Part shown: positions 8,786 through 17,006 of the stretch, piece after piece
How the letters are laid out: every line of letters starts with the position of its first letter
Numbering within the stretch: the stretch's first letter is position 1
From: CAYFPX01 sp964501915
Lineage (GTDB): Bacteria; Myxococcota_A; UBA796; CAJQPC01
Length of the DNA stretch: 64,000 nucleotides
Assembly (NCBI GenBank): GCA_964501915.1
Contig: CAZCVP010000005.1
Location: 28,032 to 92,031 of the forward strand
Direction of reading: 5' to 3'
Notes under the pieces: model-generated
Seen by the model: the letters and a program-made list of their open reading frames with translations, nothing else
Database searches by the model: none
Told to the model about the DNA's origin: nothing
Program-made: the position numbers and the translations under genes

Positions 8786-10459
8786 GTGGGGGCTTCGTCC
8801 CACCGGGATGGTGGACGGGACCGGCGACATGCTCGGGGTGCCCAGATCCGCTCGTGCCAGGATCGGTCTGCTGGAGGATCCCTCATCTCCACCCACGGCA
8901 AGAAACAGCGCACCGGGAAAGGTCCCCACGGTCGTGGTCCGCAGAAGCCGGCCAAGGGCACCGATGGGAAGGACCTCGAGGCCCTCGAGGAGGGGCAGGA
9001 GCTCGACCAGGAGAAGGCCAAGAACCTGCAAGGGGGCATCGGCAACCAGGGGCTGCTGAACCTGCTCAACCGCTCGGCGGACGAGGCGGCAGAGAGCGCC
9101 TCCCTGGAGATCGAGGTCGTCGAGGAAGAGGGTCAGGCCCTCGATGAGGAGCAGGAGACCGACAAGGACGAGGCGCGCGAAGGCACCGCGGTCGACACGG
9201 GTGGCCCCCCGGGGGGCGTGCCCCCCGACGACGCCCCCCTCTGGGGCACCAAGGAGCTCGGGGGCGATGACGACACCCCGTCCAAGCCGCCCCGACGACG
9301 ACGCCCCACCCGGAGACGAGGGCCCCCGCCGCCCGATCTCCCGGACGACCCCATCCCCGAGGGCGACAGCGTCGCAGACGGCCCCGAGCGCGGACGGCCG
9401 GGGCTCGATGACATCTCCCTCTCGCGCCCGGACACGCTGCTCGGCGACGAAGTCCACGACGCCCTCTGGGGCTGGCTCCAGGACCCCGCCAGCGCGGCCA
9501 GGGCCCCCCTGGAGCCCGAGGACCTCGGCGGCCTCGCCGCCACCCACCCGATCAGCCGCTGCCGGATCGCCGGGGACTTCCTGGCCGAGCACGGTCCCTC
9601 GCCCCTGTCCCGCGCCCTGGGGCAGCTCGGACGCCCCCTGCCGGGGCCACCGGCGCTGTCCGGCCAGGTCGCCCGCGCCGCTGCCCTGGTCACCCTGAGC
9701 CAGGCCGTGGCGGCCCGCAGCACCGGGGTCCAGCCGGCCAACCGATCGGTCTCCCTGGTGCTGGAGGACGACGCCCTGCCCCACGCCCGGCGGGTGGCCT
9801 GGGAGCTGGCCCAGCAGGGCAAGATGTGGGCCCCGGCGATCTTCGAGCGGTGCATCGGCCCGCTGCGAGAGGATCCCCTCGACCTCGCCGGTCGTGGTGC
9901 CGGACCCGCGGGTCGGGCGCTGCTCGCCGCAGCCCTCGGGCAGGTCGCCGGACCGGGTGGACGGCACGAGGTGCCCCCCTGCCCCCGCCCGGTCCAGGTC
10001 GTGGTCGACGACGACCTCGCCTGGGTCGACGAGGCGATGGCGGGAGCGACCGGTCGCGGGGACCGCGAGACCCGGCTGACCTACGAGCTGCTCAACCCGG
10101 TGCTGCTCGGCATCCGAAGCGCCGTGCGCACCGCCGCCAAGCTCCAGGTCGAGCTCGCCGCCGCCGCGACCTCCGCCTGGCGGGTCGCCGGGGAGACGGT
10201 CCGTCTGCGGCTTCGGGGCGTGCTGCGGGCCCTGTGGCGCGAGCTCGGCATCGTGGCCCGGGCCGCGATGGCGATGGCCCGGGAGCTGGAGGCGAAGGTC
10301 GGGCGACCCCTCGGTGAGCTGCTGCCGCTGCTGGACCGGGCCGACGCCCTCTTCGGCCCGATGACGGAGCGACTCCGCGACCTCCGAACCGACGGGCTCG
10401 CCGCCCTGGCGGCAATGCTCGCCCGCAGCACGCGGTCCGACCCGGAGCCGCGGCGATGA
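8786..10459 (+). CDS. Large unknown protein with disordered N terminus and eCIS-cargo-like GNQGLLNLL motif
   Basis: Up to 557 residues. The first ~170 are charged and Gly/Pro/Asp-rich (disordered) and contain GGIGNQGLLNLL followed by RSADEAA. This resembles the (Q)xxxGNxAVxxLL element found in front of DUF4157 domains in many eCIS-linked proteins, so an eCIS connection is possible. The rest (~residues 190-550) is Ala/Leu/Arg-rich and helical with no recognised domain. The start is problematic: the first in-frame ATG is at 8786, but the only strong Shine-Dalgarno (GGAGG at 8873-8877) is seven bases before an ATC at 8885, just ahead of the natural-looking Lys-rich N terminus. The stop overlaps the next gene by 4 bp. 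Function not assigned. Confidence 0.7.
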   Translation: MGASSHRDGGRDRRHARGAQIRSCQDRSAGGSLISTHGKKQRTGKGPHGRGPQKPAKGTDGKDLEALEEGQELDQEKAKNLQGGIGNQGLLNLLNRSADEAAESASLEIEVVEEEGQALDEEQETDKDEAREGTAVDTGGPPGGVPPDDAPLWGTKELGGDDDTPSKPPRRRRPTRRRGPPPPDLPDDPIPEGDSVADGPERGRPGLDDISLSRPDTLLGDEVHDALWGWLQDPASAARAPLEPEDLGGLAATHPISRCRIAGDFLAEHGPSPLSRALGQLGRPLPGPPALSGQVARAAALVTLSQAVAARSTGVQPANRSVSLVLEDDALPHARRVAWELAQQGKMWAPAIFERCIGPLREDPLDLAGRGAGPAGRALLAAALGQVAGPGGRHEVPPCPRPVQVVVDDDLAWVDEAMAGATGRGDRETRLTYELLNPVLLGIRSAVRTAAKLQVELAAAATSAWRVAGETVRLRLRGVLRALWRELGIVARAAMAMARELEAKVGRPLGELLPLLDRADALFGPMTERLRDLRTDGLAALAAMLARSTRSDPEPRR

Positions 10460-11199
10460 CGACACCGGGCCTCGAAGAGCGCCTGCGAGCCGCCCGGGAG
10501 CGCCTCGCCGCGGCCCGCCTGCTGGAGGCCCACGACCTCGCCGACCGGGCCATCGCCGAGGCCCGCGCGGCCGGCGTGCTCGGGGTGCTGACCGCCCTCA
10601 CCGCCCGCGAGCTGGGCCTGGCGGGGGCCACGGCCGAGCTGGAGCGAGCGCTGGAGGTCTACCCGGAGGACACGCCCGCCGCCGACCGCATCGACGGCTG
10701 GGTGGCCGTGGCCGAAGACGCCGACCTCGGGCGTCGCTGGCGGGAGGCCGATCGGGCCTGGTCCCGGGCGATCGAAGCCGCGACCGAGACACCGGAGCGC
10801 CTGGCGGGCCTCGCCCTGTCCCGAGGGGCTGGCCTGCTCCGTCACGGGCGCACCGAGGACGCCCTCCCCCACCTGCAGGCGGCCACCGGCGCCGAGGACT
10901 CGGCCATCGCGCTGGCCGCGTGCCTGTTGGTCAGCGGTCTGTGCCTGGCGGCGGGCGACCTCGACGGGTCCCAGGAACAGGCGTCTCGCGCCCAGAACCT
11001 GGCGGCGAGCCGCCACAACTGGCTGGCCCACGCAGCCGCCACCGTCGACCTCTCCGAGGTCCTGGTGCGCACGGAGGGCCTGGAGCCGGCGCTCGGCGTC
11101 GTCGAGGAGGCCCTGGCGCTCTGCCGGCAGCGCGGCGATCCAGGGGCCCTGCTCCTGGCCCGGGTCCATGAGCTGCGGGCGACGAACGTCCCCCGGTAG
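10456..11199 (+). CDS. TPR-type helical repeat protein
   Basis: 247 residues, almost entirely Ala/Leu/Arg/Glu helices arranged as TPR-like hairpins: ERLAAARLLEAHDLADRAI, EALPHL-type and QEQASRAQNLAASRHNWLAH segments recur at roughly 34-40 residue spacing. No enzyme motif or membrane segment is present, so it is presumably a cytoplasmic scaffold. The ATG overlaps the TGA of the preceding gene (ATGA), so the two are translationally coupled and probably act together. It resembles the TPR fragment at the left edge in composition. Its stop codon (TAG at 11197-11199) lies inside the loop and right arm of a perfect hairpin. Confidence 0.82.
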   Translation: MTTPGLEERLRAARERLAAARLLEAHDLADRAIAEARAAGVLGVLTALTARELGLAGATAELERALEVYPEDTPAADRIDGWVAVAEDADLGRRWREADRAWSRAIEAATETPERLAGLALSRGAGLLRHGRTEDALPHLQAATGAEDSAIALAACLLVSGLCLAAGDLDGSQEQASRAQNLAASRHNWLAHAAATVDLSEVLVRTEGLEPALGVVEEALALCRQRGDPGALLLARVHELRATNVPR

Positions 11200-11213
11200 G
11201 ACGTTCGTCGCCC
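11177..11213. terminator. Perfect 15-bp hairpin spanning the stop codon of the TPR gene
   Basis: The left arm GGGCGACGAACGTCC (11177-11191) is exactly repeated in inverted form at 11199-11213, with a 7-nt loop that contains most of the TAG stop codon. There is no U-run, but the stem is long and GC-rich and lies between two convergent genes, so it is probably a bidirectional transcription end or an mRNA-stabilising structure. Confidence 0.6.
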
Positions 11214-11230
11214 CCCACCGCGCCCCGGCC

Positions 11231-11383
11231 CACGAGGGTCCGACATTCGGCCGCTCGTCACCNNNNNNNNNNGGGGGGGGGGGTGCGGGGGGGGGGGGTC
11301 GGCGCGCGGCGCGGGGGGGGGCGGGGGGCCCCCGCCGACCGAGCCAGGGCCGACGAGGGTCCGACTTGCGGACGATCGTCACC
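11231..11383. repeat. Imperfect 32-bp direct repeat flanking an assembly gap in a convergent intergenic region
   Basis: Copies at 11231-11262 and 11352-11383 share ACGAGGGTCCGAC and CGTCACC with about five differences over 32 bases. Between them are ten N and an abnormal poly-G/GC tract (11273-11338), which looks like poorly resolved sequence. The 191-bp region 11200-11390 separates convergent genes and has no coding signal. The gap placed between repeat copies suggests that a longer repeat array was collapsed in the assembly. Confidence 0.5.
11263..11272. other. Assembly gap (10 N)
   Basis: Ten ambiguous bases followed by runs of G. The true length is unknown. Confidence 0.95.
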
Positions 11384-11390
11384 CTGGGCG

Positions 11391-13109
11391 TCACTCGGAG
11401 AGCACCTCCGCGGCCTCCTCGCTGCGCCCGGCCTGGGTGAGCAGCGCCGCCAGGGTCTGGCGCGCCGCGGGCAAGGACGGGGCGAGCTCGACCGCCGTGC
11501 GCAGGGCGGCGATCCCACCCTCGAGGTCCCCGGACAGCGCCCGCATCACCCCCAGGTTCACGTGGCTGGCGGGCTCGTCGCCCTCGGCCAACAGCGCGGC
11601 CTCCAGCTCCGCCCCGACCTCGGCCCGCCGCTCGGGCCGACCGGGCACCCCGGCGGTGTCCACACCGAAGAGGCCCTTGACCGCCGCGAAGCGCACGGCC
11701 CGCAGCGGGTCGTCGAGGGCCGGCCAGAGCGCCTCGGTGACGCCCCAGGCGGACAGGGTCTCCGCGGCCTGCCAGCGGACGAGGTCCTCGTCGTCCGAGA
11801 GGGGGGCGACGAGGTTCGCCGGATCGATCACGGGCCCCAGGCCCCGCAGGAGCGCCAGGGCGCTGGCGCGGTGGAAGGGGCTCGCCGTGGTGTCTCTGGA
11901 CCAGGCCAGGAGCGCGGACGCTGTCGTCGGATCACCCCGACGGGCCCGCTCCACGAGACCCGCCCGGGAGCGGGTGTCCGGGTGCAGACCGTGGTCGCGC
12001 CGCCGATCCACGCCCATGTAGAGCGACGCGGGCATGTGGCAGTCCACGCAGCCCGTCGAGGCTCCGTCCGCGTGGTCCTCCTCGGCGTAGGTGGCACCGT
12101 GACAGCCGGCGCAGAGGGCGGGCCCGGAGGCGCGGAGTCCGGTCCCGTGGGGCTCGTGGCAGTGGGTGCAGCGCACGCCCGCCCGGGCCATGGCGCTCTG
12201 GGCGAAGGAGCCCCAGACGAAGGCCTCGCGGCCGTCCTGGATGCGCCCCGCGGCGGTGTAGACCGGGCTGTCGAGCAGGGCCGGGAGGTAGTGGTCCAGG
12301 AGCGCCGCACCCGGCGTCCAGCCGGGAGCGAGGGGCTCCCGCAGGGCGTGACAGGACCCGCAGGTCTCGACCTGCTCCGGGCCGCGGGCCAGGGTGCGGA
12401 CCGCTGGACCTTCGCCGTGGCAGGCCGCACAGGCCACGTCCGGGTGGGTGGAGCGCGTGGCGTAGGAGCGGCTCGCCACCTCGAAGCCCTCGACCACGCC
12501 GGTGCTGTGGCAGGCGGCGCACATGTGGTTCCAGGTCCCGAAGAGCCCCGCCCAGTACAGCGGATCCGAGGGATCGCCCACGGCCCCGTCGACCGAGGGA
12601 TCGAACCAGCGCTTTCCCGCGACGTCCCAGGCCACCGGTGCCACCCACAGCGCGCCGCGATCGCCCGCCAGCAGCACCTGCTGGAGCGGGTCGTGGCCGA
12701 AGGTGTGGCGCACCTCGTAGCGCCGGCGTCCCGAGAGGTCTTCGACCTCGATGAAGCTCCGGCCGTCCTCGACCAGCGGCGTGGCGGTCAGGCCCGGGAG
12801 CACCACGGGCTGGCCGTCGAAGGTACCGAGCGCCGTCGACGGGTCGTCCAGGGCCCGGTCGTGGGGAGAGCCCGACCAGGCCGCCGCCGCCGCCGGGTGA
12901 CACTCGCCGCACGCGCCTTCCTCTTCGTGGAGGTAGACCTCGGCACGGGCATCGAGGACCGCAGGCTCCTGGCCCTCGGGAAAGCGGGCCACGGGTCCGG
13001 GGGACTCGACCTCCACCGGCTCCGGCGCCTCGCACCCGCAGAGGCCCAGCCACAGCACCCCTGCACTGCAGCCCACCAGGTCCCACCGGGGTCGACGACC
13101 GATCACGGG
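11391..13109 (-). CDS. Multihaem cytochrome c lipoprotein with HEAT-like and TPR tail
   Basis: About 572 residues from GTG 13109. The N terminus is a lipoprotein signal (VLWLGLCGC). Residues ~40-370 carry seven CxxCH haem-binding motifs: CGECH, CAACH (twice), CGSCH, CTHCH, CAGCH and CVDCH, as in the doubled-CXXCH/cytochrome c554 families of periplasmic electron carriers. The remainder is helical: a HEAT-like stretch (VRWQAAETLSAWGV, AVRFAAVKGLFGV), then TPR-like helices (SHVNLGVMRALSGDLEGGIAAL). Together this suggests an outer or periplasmic electron-transfer protein with a docking platform. The longer upstream frame is rejected because it would run into the divergent dipeptidase gene; start-to-start distance is only 28 bp. 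The redox partner is unknown. Confidence 0.85.
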   Translation of the reverse strand, partial: PVIGRRPRWDLVGCSAGVLWLGLCGCEAPEPVEVESPGPVARFPEGQEPAVLDARAEVYLHEEEGACGECHPAAAAAWSGSPHDRALDDPSTALGTFDGQPVVLPGLTATPLVEDGRSFIEVEDLSGRRRYEVRHTFGHDPLQQVLLAGDRGALWVAPVAWDVAGKRWFDPSVDGAVGDPSDPLYWAGLFGTWNHMCAACHSTGVVEGFEVASRSYATRSTHPDVACAACHGEGPAVRTLARGPEQVETCGSCHALREPLAPGWTPGAALLDHYLPALLDSPVYTAAGRIQDGREAFVWGSFAQSAMARAGVRCTHCHEPHGTGLRASGPALCAGCHGATYAEEDHADGASTGCVDCHMPASLYMGVDRRRDHGLHPDTRSRAGLVERARRGDPTTASALLAWSRDTTASPFHRASALALLRGLGPVIDPANLVAPLSDDEDLVRWQAAETLSAWGVTEALWPALDDPLRAVRFAAVKGLFGVDTAGVPGRPERRAEVGAELEAALLAEGDEPASHVNLGVMRALSGDLEGGIAALRTAVELAPSLPAARQTLAALLTQAGRSEEAAEVLSE

Positions 13110-13125
13110 CCCAGGGTAGGACAGG

Positions 13126-13131
13126 TAGGAT
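13126..13131 (+). promoter_or_regulatory. -10 hexamer TAGGAT of a probable leaderless mRNA
   Basis: TAGGAT is followed by exactly six bases and then the GTG of the dipeptidase gene, with no Shine-Dalgarno. The transcription start should fall on or next to the start codon. No convincing -35 is visible. Confidence 0.5.
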
Positions 13132-13137
13132 CCCGCG

Positions 13138-14112
13138 GTGATCCCCACCCTGCTCCTGGGAGCCGCGCTGGCCGTCCCCATCCAGGCCGACCTCCACCTC
13201 GACACGCCCACCCAGCTCCACCGCAAGGACCTTCCGCTCGACGCCCCCTCCGGCCTGGAGGGCGGCCTCGCACAGCTCCGCGCCGGGGGCACCAACCTCG
13301 CGGTGGAGGTGCTCTGGCCCCCCCGCAACGTCGACCACCGGGCCCACACCTTCAAGCTCCTGGAGCGGCTGGAGGCGGAAGACGCCCGCCTCGACGGCAT
13401 CGCCCTCGCCCGCTCCCCCGACCAGGCGCGCCGGATCGCCGACCAGGGTGGGATCGCCTACGTCTTGGCCCTCGAAGGGGCCCACGGCCTCGGCGAGGAC
13501 TGGCAGGCGACCCTGGACGAGCTCCAGGGCCGCGGCCTGGTGATCCTGGGGCTCACATGGTCGATGTCGAACGACTTCGCCGGCTCCTCGGGAGACGCCG
13601 GCGGCGGCCTGACCGAGGCTGGCCGGGCCCTGGTGGCCCATGCCCGGACCCAGGGCCTGCTCCTGGACCTCAGCCACGCCAGCACGGCGACGACCCTGGA
13701 GGTCTGCAGGGGCGCCCCTGCCCCCGTGATCGCCAGCCACTCCAACGCCGCGGCCCTGCGGAGCCACGCCCGCAACCTCAGCGACGAGGAGATCCGCTGC
13801 ATCGCGGCGACCGGCGGCGTGATCGGCCTCAACTTCCACGCACCCTTCGTGGGGGGAAGCCGGGACGTCTCGGCCGTCGCCGACCACGCCGACCACATCG
13901 CCCGGATCGGCGGCCACGGCGCCGTGGCCCTCGGCAGCGACTACGACGGGCTCATCACCACCCCGGAGGGCCTCGCCGACGCGTCCGCCATCCCGGCCCT
14001 CTGGCAGGAGCTGAGGCGACGGGGCTGGACCGAGCAGCAGCTCGCCGGGATCCGCGGCGAGAACTTCCTCCGGGCCTGGTCCGGTGCCCTGGCGGCCGCC
14101 CGACCGCGCTGA
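13138..14112 (+). CDS. Membrane dipeptidase, renal-dipeptidase type (peptidase M19)
   Basis: 324 residues, the usual M19 size. M19 enzymes are zinc dipeptidases that hydrolyse small dipeptides. The family signatures are in order: HxD metal ligands in ADLHLDTPTQL near the N terminus, the bridging Glu in LALEGAHGLG, His in LDLSHAS, His in VIASHSNA, and Asp in LGSDYDGL. The N-terminal MIPTLLLGAALAVPI may be a short export signal, which would fit a secreted enzyme, but it runs almost directly into the first metal ligands. It reads divergently from the cytochrome gene. GTG is the only reasonable start; see the leaderless -10 just upstream. Substrate specificity cannot be read from sequence. Confidence 0.93.
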   Translation: MIPTLLLGAALAVPIQADLHLDTPTQLHRKDLPLDAPSGLEGGLAQLRAGGTNLAVEVLWPPRNVDHRAHTFKLLERLEAEDARLDGIALARSPDQARRIADQGGIAYVLALEGAHGLGEDWQATLDELQGRGLVILGLTWSMSNDFAGSSGDAGGGLTEAGRALVAHARTQGLLLDLSHASTATTLEVCRGAPAPVIASHSNAAALRSHARNLSDEEIRCIAATGGVIGLNFHAPFVGGSRDVSAVADHADHIARIGGHGAVALGSDYDGLITTPEGLADASAIPALWQELRRRGWTEQQLAGIRGENFLRAWSGALAAARPR

Positions 14113-14115
14113 CGA

Positions 14116-15234
14116 TCAGTCCTCCGGCAGGACCCGCAGGCCCGGGAGCGCCCGTCGCAGGGCTTCGAGATCCGTCGGGTCCAGGCCACAACCGAGGAGC
14201 TGGAGGTGGGAGAGATCCGCCAGGTCGCCGATCACTGTCAGGATCGACGGGTCGAGGGACATGTGCCGCAGATCGAGGTGCTGGAGGGCGGTGAGACGGA
14301 CCAGGGCCAGACTGCTGCGGCGATCGAGCCGGTTGTGGCCGTAGTCGAGGCGCTCCAGCCCCGTCAGGGCGGTCAGGGCCGACAGGGAGCGCGGGCCGAG
14401 GCCACAGTCGACCAGTCGCAGGCAGCGGAGGCTGTCGAGGCCCGCCAGGGCGCGGGCTCCGCGCCAGCCGACGGCGTTGCCCGACAGGTCGAGGCTCGTG
14501 AGCCGGGGACCACTGGACAGGGCCACGGTCCCCTCGGGGCCGACTCCGGCGCGATCGAGGCGCAGATCCCTCAGGCCTCGACACCGGGAGAGCGCCCGAG
14601 CGCCCGGGTCGCCCGCCGGGTTGTGGCTGGCGATCAGGGTCTGGAGGCGAGGCAGCCGAGCGAGGGCGGCGAAGCCCTCTTCGTGGATGTCGTTGTCGCA
14701 GCAGTCCAGGTGTCGGAGGTCCTCCAGCGCCCCCAGGGCCCGCGCTCCCCGGTCACCGAGGGCGTTGCCCCGCACCCCGAGGCGCTGGAGTCGTGCCAGG
14801 CGGGACAGGGCCCGAGCGCCTTCGAAGCCCAGCCGGTTCCCGCTCAGCTCCAGCGCCCGCAGCCCGGGAAGCTGCAACAGGGCCTCGAGCACGGCGTCGT
14901 CGCCTTCGGTCCAGAACCACCAGATGTTCTCCGGCCCTGGATCCACCCGCCGGCGGCGTGGCCCGAGGGCGTTGCCCTCCAGGCGGAGATCGGCCAGCCC
15001 GTCCCAGCCGCCGGCCTCGAGCAGCTCTCGGGTCGCCTCCGGCCCCACGCCACCCGCGAGGCTCAGCCGGGTCACCGCGCCTCGCCAGGTCGATCCAAGA
15101 GCCAGCATCGCCGCCACCCCCTGGGCCGACGACACCCGTGCACCGAGCCCTCCCTCCCCCGCGACCTGGTCCAAGCGAAGCCCTTCCTCGGGCAGCCGCG
15201 GTAGGCCAGTCGAGACCGGAGCTGAGGTGGACAC
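14116..15234 (-). CDS. Leucine-rich-repeat protein
   Basis: About 372 residues. From residue ~60 to the end there are roughly a dozen LRR units with the ribonuclease-inhibitor-like pattern LxxLxLxxNxLGxxGARAL, e.g. LRALELSGNRLGFEGARAL, LQRLGVRGNALGDRGARAL and LTSLDLSGNAVGWRGARAL. LRR solenoids bind proteins; many bacterial ones are of this type (such as the short 'repeat-companion' proteins of myxobacteria and planctomycetes). No signal peptide is present, so it is cytoplasmic or exported by another route. The GTG start at 15234 is supported by a -10 hexamer TACACT six bases upstream and by avoidance of the divergent gene. It ends 3 bp from the convergent dipeptidase gene. Confidence 0.85.
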   Translation of the reverse strand: MSTSAPVSTGLPRLPEEGLRLDQVAGEGGLGARVSSAQGVAAMLALGSTWRGAVTRLSLAGGVGPEATRELLEAGGWDGLADLRLEGNALGPRRRRVDPGPENIWWFWTEGDDAVLEALLQLPGLRALELSGNRLGFEGARALSRLARLQRLGVRGNALGDRGARALGALEDLRHLDCCDNDIHEEGFAALARLPRLQTLIASHNPAGDPGARALSRCRGLRDLRLDRAGVGPEGTVALSSGPRLTSLDLSGNAVGWRGARALAGLDSLRCLRLVDCGLGPRSLSALTALTGLERLDYGHNRLDRRSSLALVRLTALQHLDLRHMSLDPSILTVIGDLADLSHLQLLGCGLDPTDLEALRRALPGLRVLPED

Positions 15235-15240
15235 CGGGTC

Positions 15241-15246
15241 AGTGTA
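15241..15246 (-). promoter_or_regulatory. -10 hexamer TACACT of a probable leaderless mRNA
   Basis: On the minus strand TACACT is followed by six bases and then the GTG of the LRR gene, with no Shine-Dalgarno in between. Confidence 0.5.
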
Positions 15247-15310
15247 GTCCCCGCCCACCTTGGATCCCACGGGACCGTCCGTTAGGACTTCGACGTCCAA
15301 CGAGGTGACC

Positions 15311-16153
15311 GTGCCTACAGCCATCGACGACGTCCTCGCTCTGCCCGCCGAGCAACAGATCGGTCCCCTCCTGGAGATCGCCGGAGCCCTCGACGCGGAA
15401 GGCCGCGATCCCGCCAGGCTCGTCCCCGCCCTGCTCGCCGTGCTCGAGCAGGGCTGCGGCCCCGCCCGCCAGCGCGTCAGCATCGGCGAGGTGCTGGCCC
15501 GGCTGGGCGACCCGCGCCTGTGCAAGCCCTCGAACCCGGACTACTTCGTGCCTGTCCGGCTCGCCGGCGAGACCCTGCTCGTGGGGCGCTTCCCGGTCAC
15601 CACCTCCGAGCTGGCCGACTTCGTCGACAGCGGCGGCTACGACGACGACACCAACTGGTCCCCCGATGGCCTGGCCTGGAAGGCCACGGCCGAGGACACC
15701 TGGCCCACCCACCTCGCTGCGCTCGACGCCCCCTTCAAGGTGGCCAACCAGCCCGCCGTCTATGCCAACTGGTACGAGGCCGAGGCCTACGCCAACGCCA
15801 ACGGAGCCCGCCTCCCGACCCAGATCGAGCGCCTCCACGTGATGCGCGGCGAGACCAAGCGCCCCTACCCCTGGGGGGCCCCCTTCGGCAGCGGCAACGC
15901 CAACACGGTCGAAGAGGTCCTCAAGCGGCCCTGCGCCGTCGGCCTCTACCCCAACGACGCCACCCCCGAGGGCGTGATGGACCTCGCCGGCAACGTGGCG
16001 GAGTGGCTGGGCGACGAGGTCGTGCCGGAGCGCATCATCCACCCGGGAGCCTGGAGCCAGCCCTCGATGGCAGCCTGGGCCAAGGCCCGCTTCCTCATCG
16101 CGCCGACCTTCCGCGGTCCCGACCTCGGCTTCAGGCTCGTTCGCGGGGGCTGA
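15311..16153 (+). CDS. Formylglycine-generating-enzyme-like (SUMF1 family) protein
   Basis: 280 residues from GTG 15311, preceded by GAGG five bases upstream. Residues ~1-75 are a helical extension. Residues ~80-280 show the FGE/SUMF1 fold landmarks: VGRFPVTTSELADFV, NQPAVYANWYEAEAYANANG, ARLPTQIE, YPWG, GLYPNDATPEGVMDLAGNVAEWL, and the closing GFRLVRGG. True FGEs need two active-site Cys near the C terminus; these are not obvious, so this is more likely a non-catalytic or repurposed member such as those that bind nucleic acids or act in defence and secretion. Its 3' end overlaps the convergent S58 peptidase gene by 23 bp. Confidence 0.85.
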   Translation: MPTAIDDVLALPAEQQIGPLLEIAGALDAEGRDPARLVPALLAVLEQGCGPARQRVSIGEVLARLGDPRLCKPSNPDYFVPVRLAGETLLVGRFPVTTSELADFVDSGGYDDDTNWSPDGLAWKATAEDTWPTHLAALDAPFKVANQPAVYANWYEAEAYANANGARLPTQIERLHVMRGETKRPYPWGAPFGSGNANTVEEVLKRPCAVGLYPNDATPEGVMDLAGNVAEWLGDEVVPERIIHPGAWSQPSMAAWAKARFLIAPTFRGPDLGFRLVRGG

Positions 16154-17006
16154 CCGCCCTCAGGATCGCCCGCTCCACCGCCCGGGCCGCCGCGTGGCCC
16201 AGGGCACAGATCCCGGCCGGGCCCGGCGAGGCCCCCTCGCCCGTCGAGACCACGAAGACCGTGTCCCCGTCGAAGGGCGTGAAGGCGGGCACCAGGGTGC
16301 GCGCCAGGCCAGCGCTGGCCATGCGGGCCACGACGGTGCAGCCGACGCGGTCGAGCGGGGCGTCGGTCAGCACGGTGACCAGGGTGGTGTTGCCCCGCCA
16401 GTCGCCGTCCAGGGCCAGCGGCCCGGCCGGGGGTCCCCCCGCGACCCAGGCGCCGCCCCCAGGATCGAACACCGAGCCCAGCGCGTTGACGGCCACGCCC
16501 GCCTGGACCCGACCGAACCCCGTGCACACCTCCGCCAGCCCGAAGCCCCCGGGGAGGGGCTCTCCAGCGGCCTTGGCCACGGTCGCCCCGGCCCCGGCGC
16601 CGATCCGACCCTCGGCCAGAGGCTCCGAAGACGCCGCCTCGGCCGCCATCCGGCCTGCGGCGGCATCGGGTCGGGCCGAGCCCGAGCGAAGGTCGAAGAG
16701 CACCGCCGCGGGCACGATCGGCACCCGACCAGCCCCGGTGTCGAAGCCGATCTTCCGCTCCGCGAGCACCGCCACCACGCCGTCGACCGCGGCGAGCCCC
16801 AGGGCGCTCCCACCGGTGAGCACCAGGCCGTGGATGTGTCCCGCGAGGTGGGTGGGCTCCAGGGTGCCCAGCTCACGGCTCCCCGAGGCGTGACCGGGCG
16901 AGCAGCAGCCGGCACGGGCACCCTGGGGAAAGAGCCAGACGGTGCAGCCGGTGGTGCCCTCCGGGTGGGTCCAGTGGGCTGCGAGCGCCCCGGGAACCGG
17001 CGTCAC
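16131..17006 (-). CDS. S58-family (DmpA/NylC-type) self-processing aminopeptidase-like protein
   Basis: 291 residues. Family landmarks: HGLVLTGGSALGLAAVDGVV near the N terminus, NALGSVFDPGGGAWV, and GNTTLVTVLTDAPLDRV around residue 225, where Asn-Thr is the expected autocleavage site and the freed Thr the N-terminal nucleophile (as in NylC-like members). Such enzymes are made as inactive precursors that split into alpha and beta chains. No signal peptide. The GTG start overlaps the TGA of the ubiquitin-like/RING-like gene (GTGA), so the two are translationally coupled at the end of the eCIS operon. The substrate is unknown; it may simply be a housekeeping hydrolase that is co-transcribed. Confidence 0.88.
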   Translation of the reverse strand: MTPVPGALAAHWTHPEGTTGCTVWLFPQGARAGCCSPGHASGSRELGTLEPTHLAGHIHGLVLTGGSALGLAAVDGVVAVLAERKIGFDTGAGRVPIVPAAVLFDLRSGSARPDAAAGRMAAEAASSEPLAEGRIGAGAGATVAKAAGEPLPGGFGLAEVCTGFGRVQAGVAVNALGSVFDPGGGAWVAGGPPAGPLALDGDWRGNTTLVTVLTDAPLDRVGCTVVARMASAGLARTLVPAFTPFDGDTVFVVSTGEGASPGPAGICALGHAAARAVERAILRAVSPRERA

